21,598 nucleotides of DNA. It comes from Candidatus Falkowbacteria bacterium CG10_big_fil_rev_8_21_14_0_10_39_9 (GTDB lineage: Bacteria; Patescibacteriota; Patescibacteriia; Patescibacteriales; UBA12465). The position numbers and the translations under genes are program-made. A model generated the notes under the pieces. The model saw only the letters and a list, made by a program, of their open reading frames with translations, had not been told where the DNA came from and searched no databases. This document shows, piece after piece, positions 13,732 to 21,598 of the stretch (position 1 is its first letter; each line of letters starts with the position of its first letter). The stretch is taken from the NCBI GenBank assembly GCA_002778645.1, contig PFAQ01000059.1:1-21598 (forward strand). The letters run 5' to 3'.

Positions 13732-14547
13732 TCAGACACCTAAGAGGCCCAAATACCAATCAATGAGCGACTGACCAAAAAATAGCGCAATAACCGAGCC
13801 TAAAGCCAAGAAAACTCCCAAAGGCAACTTAGTTTTCAGCTTCTTTCCCCAAACAATAATCATCACTATTCCGGTTATTCCTCCTAACATATAGGAAATA
13901 AAAATAGCGGCTAAGAGTAAATGCCAATTGGGAAAAATTAATCCCATCAGCCCCCCCAACCAAATATCCCCCTCACCGATACCCTTCTCCCGAGTCAATA
14001 AAAATTGCAGACCAAAAAAACTAGCACCAATAACCACGCTCAGCAGGATATTCCAGAAATTATAACCCAAGATCAAGTCCAAGCTGAAAATAACCACCGC
14101 GCTCCAGATAATCGCCGGAAGTGAAATCAGGAGCCAACGGACATCAAAGATAAAAATAATGGTCATAATGGCAATGGCCCACCAACCAGCCAGCAGATAC
14201 CAAGCCTTAGCACCAGTAAATACCCAAACGTAAAAATCTAGAGGAGAATAAGCGAAACCAGCCCCATAGAATTTGATGAATACCAAGGCAAACAAAACTC
14301 CCACTATAAACTCTACCAATGGGTATTGGACGGCAATCGCTTTATGGCAATGCCGACAACGACCTTTCAAAATTAACCAACTCAAAATCGGGATATTATC
14401 AAACCAAGAGATTTGATGATGACATTTGGGACAAAATGATCGCCCGAGAAGAGTTTCTTCTTTATAAAGTCGCCAAACTAAACAATTAAGAAAACTGCCG
14501 ATAATTAAACCAAAGGCCAAAGAGAAACCTAAAAAAAGATAAACCAT
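13732..14547 (-). CDS. pilD: Type IV prepilin peptidase / N-methyltransferase (A24 family)
   Basis: This membrane aspartic protease cuts the leader from type IV pilins and pseudopilins and methylates the new N terminus. The N-terminal cytoplasmic part has the paired cysteines C39-x2-C42 and C64-x2-C67, the zinc-binding part of the bifunctional enzymes. Catalytic aspartates are predicted at D135 (FDVRW) and at D194 in the GEGD motif (191-194), the GxGD signature. Multiple membrane helices fill the rest. No pilin genes are in the window. The gene follows the small GT2 by 33 nt, probably in the same operon, and ends with TGA. Confidence 0.95.
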   Translation of the reverse strand: MVYLFLGFSLAFGLIIGSFLNCLVWRLYKEETLLGRSFCPKCHHQISWFDNIPILSWLILKGRCRHCHKAIAVQYPLVEFIVGVLFALVFIKFYGAGFAYSPLDFYVWVFTGAKAWYLLAGWWAIAIMTIIFIFDVRWLLISLPAIIWSAVVIFSLDLILGYNFWNILLSVVIGASFFGLQFLLTREKGIGEGDIWLGGLMGLIFPNWHLLLAAIFISYMLGGITGIVMIIVWGKKLKTKLPLGVFLALGSVIALFFGQSLIDWYLGLLGV

Positions 14548-14579
14548 ATAAAATAATTATGTTGTTTGTTTAATTTTTA

Positions 14580-15356
14580 TCAGATAATAATCAATTGCGG
14601 CCCGATAAGCCCCGGGATAACGGCCACCTTGAAACCCGCCAGTCCTAGACGATAAGCACCAGAACATAAGGTTCGAGCAAAAACTAAAATAGCATCAAAC
14701 GGCAAAACCAATAGAGGAAATGATCTGCGAATAATTATCTGCCGCGGCCAATCATTATGATTGTAATTGAATTTCGCAATAGCTGTAAAATCTTTTAAAT
14801 AATATCGTGCTTGAATTTGAGCCCAAGGCAACCATTTAGTTTTAAATATATTACATTGATAATTATCATAATTCGGCTCATGGTTTAAAACCAATGGGCT
14901 GGCAACGGCCACCACAAAATGAGGTAACCCCAAAAATGATATTTTATCTCGTCGAAAAAAACATCTCTTTTTTGGCCAAAGGGAACTTATAATCTTTTTC
15001 CCGTTCCATATCGGCCAAATAAATTCATAGGCAGCAATATTCTTATTTTCAGCTAATATTCGCAGATTTTTTTGTAATTTAGGAGATAAATATTCGTCCG
15101 CATCAATTTGCAAAATCCAATCGCCCCGTGCCTGAGCAAAAGAAAATGGTCGATGAGGCTCAGCCTCTCCGATAAATTCTCGCTCAAAAATACGAGCGCC
15201 ATACTTAGCTGCAATCACTAAAGTTTGATCAATGCAGGGCCCATCATGAACTACAATTATTTCGTCTACAACATCCTTTAAGCTATCCAAACAACGAATG
15301 ATCAAATTTTCTTCATTGTGCAGTACTAAACAGGCTGAGATTTTTATTAGTGCCAT
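14580..15356 (-). CDS. GT2 glycosyltransferase, WaaE/KdtX-like (258 aa)
   Basis: A single-domain cytoplasmic or membrane-associated glycosyltransferase that probably adds a sugar to a surface glycan. LHNEE (12-16) is the donor-binding start of the GT2 fold. DGPCIDQT (38-45) matches the D-G-S/P-x-D-x-T nucleotide site, and DADEYLS (85-91) holds the DxD motif. The E-F/Y-L-S context and short length resemble the WaaE/KdtX group (lipooligosaccharide core heptose beta-glucosyltransferases), but the true sugar is unknown. It begins 5 nt after the O-antigen-ligase-like gene, so a joint role in one glycan pathway is likely. It ends with TGA. Confidence 0.88.
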   Translation of the reverse strand: MALIKISACLVLHNEENLIIRCLDSLKDVVDEIIVVHDGPCIDQTLVIAAKYGARIFEREFIGEAEPHRPFSFAQARGDWILQIDADEYLSPKLQKNLRILAENKNIAAYEFIWPIWNGKKIISSLWPKKRCFFRRDKISFLGLPHFVVAVASPLVLNHEPNYDNYQCNIFKTKWLPWAQIQARYYLKDFTAIAKFNYNHNDWPRQIIIRRSFPLLVLPFDAILVFARTLCSGAYRLGLAGFKVAVIPGLIGPQLIII

Positions 15357-15361
15357 AAATT

Positions 15362-17647
15362 TTATTTGACAGTTGAATTTTTTATACTCTCAATTAATTC
15401 GGCTGGAATGTTTTTATTAACATCTAAAACTATCGCCGCATTCAAAAACCTTAAAGTATTAGAGTGGTCTCCAGACTGATTATAAAGTAAGGCTAAAGAA
15501 TAGGGCCAAACATAATCACCGGGATGTCTTTCAAAGGCTCGTAAATTATACCAAATAGCCATCTCTAAATCACCGCGCATAAAATAAGTATCGGCAATCT
15601 TCTTGTAGGAATTTAAGTCGTTTAAATTAAGCCGATAGGCGGCGCGATAATTGGCTTCAGCCAAAACATAGTCTTGCTCTTGAAAATAAATTCCTCCTAG
15701 CTCTTGAAAAATTAAACTCTGATAAAAGGCTACTGACTTTTCCGCCCAACTCAAAGACTCTGGAGGGTTTTGCGGTGCCGGTAAAAGCTCTAAAGCCTTT
15801 TTTAAATCAGCGATAGCCAAGTCATTCTTTTGCCCCAGCACATAAAACTTAGCTCGAGCCAAATAATTTTTAGGTAATTCCGGACTCAAATCAATTATCT
15901 TTTGATAATATTCTTCGGCCTGCCCATAATCACGGAGCAAGGTATAAATTTTAGCCTTTAAATAATAGTTGTCATAATTTGTTTGAACCAAACTGGGCAA
16001 AACATTTTTCAATTCTCTTCGTAGGAGATTAACAATAGTGGGATCAATCACTTTTTCTAAATCATAAGGCAGAGCATCAATTAAATAATAAGTATAATTA
16101 AAATCAACCTGCCCCGACTCTTTGATTTTCTGATAATAGAATAAAGCCTTAGGATAATCCGTTTGAGCTAAAACCTGGCGCATCTCCATAAAGTAATTAT
16201 CAGCCACCAAGGACTTAAATTCTAAAGAAATCTGACGACTCGAAAAAACCAGGGCCAAAATGATAATCATCGCCTTAATCCACCCTCTTAGCCTAACCGG
16301 AAAATCACCCCCCAGATTACCATCTAATTGGACAGAAATAGCCGCTACGATGGCAAAATAGGCCCAGAAATAGACCTCAGTGGCAACTACTGAGAAGCCA
16401 AAGAGCAAGGACACCAACAACCCCAAAATTGAGACAATCAAGGCCTCCGACAATAGATGATATTGAGCCTTAGTGCGATTGCGGTGAGCCCATCTAAAAA
16501 AACTAGTATAAATCCAAACATAGAAGCTAAGACTAATAATTCCTCCTGTTAGCAGAATATCTAAAATTAAATTATGGGCTCGATTAGTGGTGGCATTGAC
16601 AAACCCACTTCTAGCCCAATCGACTTTGTAATATTTGATAAACTCATCTCCTTGGTTTTCCAGACCATAACCCAAGAGCGGTTTTTGGGCGATTGATTTT
16701 ATCGCTCCAGACCAAAAATTAACTCGAGCCGAGACACTGCCCTCACTAAAATTAGTTAGACCTTTGACGCGACTCGCGACATAAGAACTCTGAGAGGCAA
16801 AGACAATAATCATTGCCAATGACAAGACTGAGATTAGTACCACACCTCGCTTTCGAGGACCAGAAAGACGGGGCCACAGTGGCGCTAGACAATAGAGTAA
16901 CAACAGGGCTAGGGCTACCAAGAGTCCCAACCAAGCAGCTCGGCTACCAGTGATAATAATAGTTACCAATTGAAATAATAATAGAATACTTAAGATAAAC
17001 CGAGACCAGAAGGATTGATAACGTCTTAAACCATAAATAGTTAAAGGAATAACTAGTAATAAATATGACCCGAGATAATTAGGCTGACCCAAAGTAGAAG
17101 TCACTCGATGAGTCACAAAAGGTGGCTCGGTCCAAGCGATAAAATCAATTCCCAAAATCTGCAAAACTCCATATAAACAAACCAGGAATGAAGAACTCAT
17201 AATAACCCAGAAGATTCTATTCAATCTCTTCTCTAGATTGTCTGCTGCAACGAGATTATAAAATAATAAAAAGAACCACCAGACATAGAATAATAAAGTG
17301 CGGTAACCTTGTTGGCGATCACTCAGACTAGAATAACTATTACTGGGATTGCTTGAAAAAAATAAAGCAATAGCCGAGAAAATTATCAAAGCCAAAACTG
17401 GATATAGATAGCGACCCGAGACTCTGGAGCGACTAGCAAAGAACAAAGCCTTAACCAAGATCAATAAAAACAAAACATAGATCAAGAATCGGAAAATAAC
17501 TACTTTATTAAGCTCAAAGACATTATCTGTCTTTAAAAACCAAGCCATCGCCAATGGAATAGCTAAAAATACCGCCAAATAAGTTAACTCAATTAGCATT
17601 TCCAGCACCTTTTGACCATGAAATTCTCCCCATTTAATTGTTTTCAT
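15362..17647 (-). CDS. O-antigen ligase/polymerase family membrane protein with TPR tail (761 aa)
   Basis: This is a Wzy/WaaL (Wzy_C) family integral membrane protein, which joins or polymerises lipid-linked glycans outside the membrane; some relatives glycosylate pilins. About a dozen membrane helices cover residues 18-470. Family motifs include GSRAAWLGL (234-242), LLGYGLENQ (324-332) and NRAHNLILD (355-363), with H358 in the large outer loop typical of ligases. Residues from about 490 to 755 form several TPR-like repeats, a common fusion in CPR and Gram-positive relatives. The neighbouring prepilin peptidase makes pilin glycosylation one possible role. An extended -10 promoter sits so close to the ATG that the mRNA should be nearly leaderless. 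Confidence 0.85.
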   Translation of the reverse strand: MKTIKWGEFHGQKVLEMLIELTYLAVFLAIPLAMAWFLKTDNVFELNKVVIFRFLIYVLFLLILVKALFFASRSRVSGRYLYPVLALIIFSAIALFFSSNPSNSYSSLSDRQQGYRTLLFYVWWFFLLFYNLVAADNLEKRLNRIFWVIMSSSFLVCLYGVLQILGIDFIAWTEPPFVTHRVTSTLGQPNYLGSYLLLVIPLTIYGLRRYQSFWSRFILSILLLFQLVTIIITGSRAAWLGLLVALALLLLYCLAPLWPRLSGPRKRGVVLISVLSLAMIIVFASQSSYVASRVKGLTNFSEGSVSARVNFWSGAIKSIAQKPLLGYGLENQGDEFIKYYKVDWARSGFVNATTNRAHNLILDILLTGGIISLSFYVWIYTSFFRWAHRNRTKAQYHLLSEALIVSILGLLVSLLFGFSVVATEVYFWAYFAIVAAISVQLDGNLGGDFPVRLRGWIKAMIIILALVFSSRQISLEFKSLVADNYFMEMRQVLAQTDYPKALFYYQKIKESGQVDFNYTYYLIDALPYDLEKVIDPTIVNLLRRELKNVLPSLVQTNYDNYYLKAKIYTLLRDYGQAEEYYQKIIDLSPELPKNYLARAKFYVLGQKNDLAIADLKKALELLPAPQNPPESLSWAEKSVAFYQSLIFQELGGIYFQEQDYVLAEANYRAAYRLNLNDLNSYKKIADTYFMRGDLEMAIWYNLRAFERHPGDYVWPYSLALLYNQSGDHSNTLRFLNAAIVLDVNKNIPAELIESIKNSTVK

Positions 17648-17655
17648 ACCTTTTT

Positions 17656-17664
17656 ATTATACCA
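17656..17664 (-). promoter_or_regulatory. Extended -10 promoter giving a leaderless mRNA
   Basis: TGGTATAAT on the minus strand is a perfect extended -10. Only 8 nt separate it from the ATG at 17647, so transcription should begin at, or one or two bases before, the A of the start codon. There is no convincing -35. Confidence 0.6.
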
Positions 17665-17698
17665 TAAAAATTAAACAAAAAACCACCAGAAGACATAA

Positions 17699-17729
17699 AA
17701 AAAGACTATTCCATTGGAACAGCCTTTTT
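17699..17729 (-). terminator. Terminator of the lipoprotein gene
   Basis: On the minus strand, a 14-bp stem with two G-U pairs (17716-17729 with 17699-17712) and a 3-nt loop ends in a T run. It lies 20 nt after the lipoprotein stop. Confidence 0.8.
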
Positions 17730-17749
17730 AGATTTTGAATTATTATTGG

Positions 17750-18799
17750 TTAATAATTCAGAGTTTTAATTTTCCATTGACCATTAGCCATGGCTAATAT
17801 ATAAATCTTATGATTTATATATTCCACGTCAAAGCAATTTTGGCTTGCAATGATGACAGTTGAGTTGCCATTTAAATTATTCTTATAAGTCATTCTGACG
17901 CCATTCTCATTGGCCATCAAAAGCTTATCGCCATCTGATGATAGGGACCTAGAAGATCCATTGTAAGGAGTTCTAACATAGTTAATGCCAGCTCCTATCA
18001 AATACAAATCATTGCCAAAATAATAATGATCAGTAGTGCTCATTAGAAAACTACCAGAAGGGGTCTTTTCTAACCTATTACCACTATTGCCATTATTATA
18101 TTCGAATATTTCATTTACTTTTTCGATTGAATTATTCGAAAAAACAAACAACGCTGGACGTTCAACATGGTCTGCCGGAGACATATAGCTCCCAGCAATA
18201 TAGAGTTGATTAGACCCATTATAAGCATTCATTCCTAAAAATGAAGCATCAACTAGCTCGGCTTTTTTAACAAAATTATCATTAACTAGTTGGAGAATAA
18301 ATCCAACGTGACCACTATATCCCACTATACCTACACCTCCTGTAATAAAGATCTGGCCGTCATAGCCCCAAACGCGACATAAAACTCCAGCACAAGGAAC
18401 CGATTTTGACGTCCAATTAACACCGTCGTAATGCAGAATTAAGCTATTTCCAACCGCCCAAGCCTCATTAGCTGAAACTGGAAATACTGAAAATAAAGGT
18501 GATGGGGCAACATACTCCAGTGTTTGGCCATTTTTGATGACCACAATTTTTTGCCCAACGGCATAAACTGAGCCATCAGGTGCAACGGCCATATCATTAA
18601 AATGATCACTGCTAGAATAGATTTCTATTAAAGCATTGTTAACAGCGTTATTATGATTAATACTTTTTTCTAACGTTGAATTTTCTTGAACCACTTGATC
18701 TTTCGATTGGGGTGATTCAATTTTTTCTTTTTTACAACTCATAAAAAGCATCACCAAAGACGCTATAACGAATACTGATAATCCGAATAATTTTTTCAT
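17750..18799 (-). CDS. Beta-propeller-like lipoprotein of Bacteroidota type (349 aa)
   Basis: The N terminus is a lipoprotein signal: MKKLFG, a hydrophobic run (8-19), then a lipobox ending F-M-S-C with C22 as the lipidated residue, followed by KKEK. The S-C-K-K-E form is common in Bacteroidota lipoproteins and uncommon elsewhere. The rest has repeats of a propeller-blade type, with A-V-G and H-Y-D-G-x-x-W signatures (for example EAWAVG followed by LHYDGVNW). No catalytic motif is seen, so binding or a structural surface role is likely. The gene is alone, with a strong promoter, a folded 120-nt leader and its own terminator. Transfer from Bacteroidota is plausible but rests only on signal-peptide style and protein type. 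Confidence 0.8.
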   Translation of the reverse strand: MKKLFGLSVFVIASLVMLFMSCKKEKIESPQSKDQVVQENSTLEKSINHNNAVNNALIEIYSSSDHFNDMAVAPDGSVYAVGQKIVVIKNGQTLEYVAPSPLFSVFPVSANEAWAVGNSLILHYDGVNWTSKSVPCAGVLCRVWGYDGQIFITGGVGIVGYSGHVGFILQLVNDNFVKKAELVDASFLGMNAYNGSNQLYIAGSYMSPADHVERPALFVFSNNSIEKVNEIFEYNNGNSGNRLEKTPSGSFLMSTTDHYYFGNDLYLIGAGINYVRTPYNGSSRSLSSDGDKLLMANENGVRMTYKNNLNGNSTVIIASQNCFDVEYINHKIYILAMANGQWKIKTLNY

Positions 18800-18811
18800 T
18801 TTTTTAAATTT

Positions 18812-18899
18812 AAGGTTAATACTAATATTTATTGATTTTGAATTAATCGCTAAGTCTACCTGAGACAGATAAACTCGGCGATTAATTCAATTTAACCTT
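18812..18899 (-). promoter_or_regulatory. Large hairpin in the 5' UTR of the lipoprotein gene
   Basis: Three nested pairings are visible. A perfect 13-bp stem joins 18838-18850 and 18878-18890. An outer 8-bp stem, AAGGTTAA/TTAACCTT, joins 18812-18819 and 18892-18899. A small GTCT/AGAC hairpin at 18854-18866 sits in the 27-nt loop. The structure starts about 20 nt into the predicted transcript and ends about 13 nt before the ATG. It could be a cis-regulatory RNA, an mRNA stabiliser or a DNA palindrome bound by a regulator. It matches no riboswitch class I know. Confidence 0.55.
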
Positions 18900-18926
18900 A
18901 TTTTTCAACGAACTAATAACAAAACC

Positions 18927-18955
18927 ATTGTATCATAATATGATGTTTATGTCAA
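18927..18955 (-). promoter_or_regulatory. Strong sigma70 promoter for the lipoprotein gene
   Basis: A perfect TTGACA (18950-18955), a 17-bp spacer ending in TGA, then TACAAT (18927-18932), an extended -10. The predicted start near 18920 gives a leader of about 120 nt. Confidence 0.8.
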
Positions 18956-18963
18956 TGGCACCA

Positions 18964-18989
18964 AAAAGAGCCCAATATTGAGCTCTTTT
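18964..18989 (-). terminator. Terminator of secD-secF
   Basis: The stem AAAAGAGC/GCTCTTTT, extended inward by a G-T pair and CA/TG, ends in T residues. It lies 26 nt after the secF stop and only 8 bp before the lipoprotein promoter. Confidence 0.8.
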
Positions 18990-19015
18990 CTTGTTTAATA
19001 ACTAACTATTTGATA

Positions 19016-19963
19016 TTAAATCTTCTTCTTCAAATTATTCCAAACTACCAGTAGCGGTGAAGCCAAAAAGATAGAGCTATAAGTACCAAAGAAAATACCG
19101 ACGAACAAAGCCAGAGCAAAATATTTAATAGAAGAGCCACCGAAGAGCACAATAGACATTAAAACAAACATCACGGTCATGGAGGTATTAATAGATCGGG
19201 TTAAAGTCTGATTAACGCTTCTGTTAATGGTATCCTCAAAGTTATCAGCTGACTTCGGTAAATTTTCTCTAATACGATCAAAGACCACAATAGTATCATG
19301 CACACTGAAACCTAAAACGGTCAAAACCGCCGCCACAAAAGAAGTGTTAACTTCCACGCCCCAGACTTTACCTAAAAGAGCAAAAAAACCAATAACGATA
19401 ACGGTATCGTGAAATAAGGCAATCAAAGTTGCCACGCCATATTTCCAAGAAGCGATTGGCTTAGATACCTTACGAAAGGCATAGGAAATATACAAACTAA
19501 TAGCAATCAAAACTAAAATAATAGCAGAAATAGCTTTCTTTTGTAATTCCTGTCCGATCGACGGACCAATACCGGTAAAGTTTAATTCTTCAAAACCAGT
19601 AGTAGCTACAACGGTAGTGCTAGTTCCCTTATTTTCAGCTTTAACTGGGTTTTTGCCATCATTCAACTTCTTCAAAGAAACCAAAACCTTTTGATGAACG
19701 TCTTCGCTACTGTCTTGGAAGCGTAAGATAAAAGAATTTTCTGATGGCTGAACTGACAAACTATTTAATTTCAAATCTTTAACCGAGTCAGAAACTTCAA
19801 TCACATTAGGCTTATTAGCACCAAATTTAACCTCCAGTAAACTACCCCCGGTAAAATCAATGCCTAACTTTAAGCCCCAAGTAGAAATAAAGACAATTGC
19901 CGTGACAAAAAGGACCACCGAAATACTAATCCAAATTTTTCTTTTTTGTATAATTTTATACAT
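19016..19963 (-). CDS. secF: Protein translocase subunit SecF
   Basis: SecF pairs with SecD to pull secreted proteins out of SecYEG on the outer side using the membrane ion gradient. GIDFTGGS (34-41) is the SecF signature after the first membrane helix (about 10-28). A short periplasmic P4-type domain follows, then five helices in the second half. VHDTIVVFDRIREN (221-234) is the conserved segment of the fourth helix and its following loop. The length (315 aa) is complete for SecF. It follows secD by 30 nt, and a terminator follows, so the operon is secD-secF. Confidence 0.97.
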   Translation of the reverse strand: MYKIIQKRKIWISISVVLFVTAIVFISTWGLKLGIDFTGGSLLEVKFGANKPNVIEVSDSVKDLKLNSLSVQPSENSFILRFQDSSEDVHQKVLVSLKKLNDGKNPVKAENKGTSTTVVATTGFEELNFTGIGPSIGQELQKKAISAIILVLIAISLYISYAFRKVSKPIASWKYGVATLIALFHDTVIVIGFFALLGKVWGVEVNTSFVAAVLTVLGFSVHDTIVVFDRIRENLPKSADNFEDTINRSVNQTLTRSINTSMTVMFVLMSIVLFGGSSIKYFALALFVGIFFGTYSSIFLASPLLVVWNNLKKKI

Positions 19964-19993
19964 AATATTGAGATAGAGTCAGACGGCAGCTCA

Positions 19994-21598
19994 TTATTTG
20001 AGCTCAGTGGCCGGCACAACTTCTTTTTTGTTTTTAACACTAGTAATCAACCAATGATATTTAGTTAACCATTTATTAGACATAAGCTTCAAGAAATTTC
20101 GAGTGACAAAAATAGCGGTGAACATTGAAATAATAACACCCAATAATAAAGTAACGGCGAACCCTTTGATCACACTGGTAGAAAATTCAATCAACACGAA
20201 GCAGACAATCATGGTAGTAAAGTTACTATCCCGGATTGAAGGCCAAGCACGAGAGAAACCATCTTCAATGGCCTTACTCAAATCTTTACCATTGCGCAAT
20301 TCTTCTTTCAAGCGCTCAAAGATCAAAATATTAGCATCTACTGCCATACCAATTGATAGAATAAAACCAGCAATACCGGAGAGGGTCATGGTTACTGGCC
20401 ATAATTTGAAGATGGCGAGCGAAATAAAGCCGTAGATAACTAAAGCAAAAACTGACAATAAACCAGGCAAACGATAGAATAAAATCATAAATAAAGCTAC
20501 AATTGCCAAGCCGATTAAACCAGCCCGGACGCTGTTATCAACTGATTGTTGACCTAAGCTAGCCCCCACAGTTTGTTGGCTAACCAGCGAAATTGGCACT
20601 GGTAAAGCACCGGTATTCAATCTTTGAGCTAATAATTTAGCTTCTTGGGCGGTAAAAGAACCACTGATAGAAGCTTCACCACCAGTAATCTTTTCATTAA
20701 CAGTTGGGGTACTAATCGGATAACCATCCAAAAAGATAGCCACCTGTTTGCCAATATTGCGGGTAGTAATTTGTTCAAATAATTTAGCCCCTTCATCATT
20801 AAATTCAAGTGACACTTCCGGAGTACCATCGTTAGGATTAAAATTAACCACAGCTCGCTTTAAATGCTTACCAGTTAATTGAGTACTCTGCCAATTAATA
20901 TTAGAGTCGTTGGCACTATTTACTGCAGCTAAGTCAGCAGCAGTATAAATTGGGAAGGAAATATCACGCAAATGATACTCCATAGTTTTCTTATCAGAAC
21001 GCAGACGCTTATCTTCTAATTTAACAATATGAGAAGCGGTCTTAGTAGTAATTATATTTTTGTAGACCTGACCCTTAGCCAAAAACTTAACTGGCTTAAC
21101 TAATTCTGAGTTAACATCTTCAGTCACCCAACCTAAGTCACCATCATTTTCTGATCCAACAGTTAAAGCATCAGAACCAACTCCCACGCTTTGCGCCTGG
21201 TTATTAGCTTTAGCCAGAGCCACAAAGTCGTCACCCTTAACCGCTTGAGCTAAAACTTTCTTAGCCTGATCGGTAGATAACTTATTTAGTTCAGTTAATT
21301 TCTTAGCATCAGCACTAGAAGTATCCAGAGGTTTATCGCTAACTTCTTTAAATTCTAATAAAGGAGTCTCACCGATCATTTTGATAGCTTCCTGGACATC
21401 CTTGATACCAGCCAACTCAGCAATAATCCGATAGCTACCACTCATAGTTTTGTTAACCTGAACCACTGGTTCAGAAACACCAAAAATATTAATCCGACGT
21501 TCAATCACTTCGCGAACGCCTTCAAGAGCCGTGCTCTTTTCAGCCTCCGGTAAGGACTTAACATCAGCTTCATAAATCAATTGGCTACCACCCTGCAA
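19994..21598 (-). CDS. secD: Protein translocase subunit SecD (N terminus cut by window edge) with parvulin-like insert
   Basis: The gene runs off the right edge. The first visible codon is TTG (Leu) in the internal LQGGS motif that follows the first membrane helix, so this is not the true start. Residue numbers here are within the visible 534. The P1 base (7-90) begins normally. A region of about 95 residues (100-198) then resembles a parvulin/SurA rotamase: GDDFVALAK, GDLGWV, a K-G-Q-V turn and ASHIVKLEDKR. P1 resumes (FNPNDGTPEVSLEF, about 253-266). Six membrane-segment motifs follow, including GMAVDANILIFERLKEEL (417-434), the SecD signature. The insertion may help fold exported proteins as they emerge; that role is inference. 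Confidence 0.95.
   Translation of the reverse strand: MQGGSQLIYEADVKSLPEAEKSTALEGVREVIERRINIFGVSEPVVQVNKTMSGSYRIIAELAGIKDVQEAIKMIGETPLLEFKEVSDKPLDTSSADAKKLTELNKLSTDQAKKVLAQAVKGDDFVALAKANNQAQSVGVGSDALTVGSENDGDLGWVTEDVNSELVKPVKFLAKGQVYKNIITTKTASHIVKLEDKRLRSDKKTMEYHLRDISFPIYTAADLAAVNSANDSNINWQSTQLTGKHLKRAVVNFNPNDGTPEVSLEFNDEGAKLFEQITTRNIGKQVAIFLDGYPISTPTVNEKITGGEASISGSFTAQEAKLLAQRLNTGALPVPISLVSQQTVGASLGQQSVDNSVRAGLIGLAIVALFMILFYRLPGLLSVFALVIYGFISLAIFKLWPVTMTLSGIAGFILSIGMAVDANILIFERLKEELRNGKDLSKAIEDGFSRAWPSIRDSNFTTMIVCFVLIEFSTSVIKGFAVTLLLGVIISMFTAIFVTRNFLKLMSNKWLTKYHWLITSVKNKKEVVPATELK

Noticed and set aside
13732..14582. Alternative genetic code with UGA as glycine (Gracilibacteria/SR1)
   Set aside because: TGA ends both the prepilin peptidase and the small GT2 at positions that fit family lengths, so it is a stop.
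1..21598. CRISPR arrays, insertion sequences or prophage
   Set aside because: No regularly spaced repeats, transposase, integrase or phage structural genes were seen.
21590..21598. Start codon of secD at the right edge
   Set aside because: The first codon is TTG within the conserved internal L-Q-G-G motif; the real start and first membrane helix lie beyond the window.

Overview
The window looks like chromosomal DNA from a Patescibacteria (CPR) bacterium, probably Parcubacteria-like. The basis is the low-GC composition and the gene content: a VirD4/TraG-like ATPase carrying CPR-style zinc ribbons, an ftsA-ftsZ pair without a large dcw cluster, an anaerobic-only (class III) ribonucleotide reductase set, a prepilin peptidase beside envelope glycan genes, and many small membrane proteins. 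Almost no start codon has a Shine-Dalgarno sequence. UGA reads as a stop (it ends the prepilin peptidase and a glycosyltransferase), so the UGA=Gly code of Gracilibacteria/SR1 does not apply. The lineage assignment is inference from protein character; no rRNA is present.

Layout. Positions 1-1043 are gene-poor. They hold a candidate minus-strand small RNA with a consensus promoter and terminator, then a small secreted cationic protein with its own promoter and terminator. A 513-aa helical-repeat protein of unknown function (1044-2585, +) follows. Everything after it is on the minus strand. Read in transcription order from the right, it comprises: secD-secF (protein export; SecD is cut by the window edge and carries a parvulin-like insert); a Bacteroidota-style beta-propeller lipoprotein with a structured 5' UTR; an operon of O-antigen-ligase/TPR protein, GT2 glycosyltransferase and prepilin peptidase; ftsA-ftsZ; a small DUF4870-like membrane protein; nrdR-nrdD-[49-aa glycyl-radical peptide]-nrdG, running on into a coiled-coil membrane protein and the VirD4-like ATPase; and a processive GT2 with tRNA-Gly(CCC) five bases behind it.

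The most striking point is the ribonucleotide reductase locus. The 688-aa NrdD ends just after its zinc site and lacks the C-terminal glycyl-radical motif. That motif (RVVGWL) lies in a separate 49-codon ORF, 85 bases downstream and in another frame, directly in front of nrdG. The operon begins with a good sigma70 promoter followed by two NrdR boxes centred 33 bp apart, with a perfect DnaA box upstream. This suggests a two-piece class III reductase under NrdR autoregulation.
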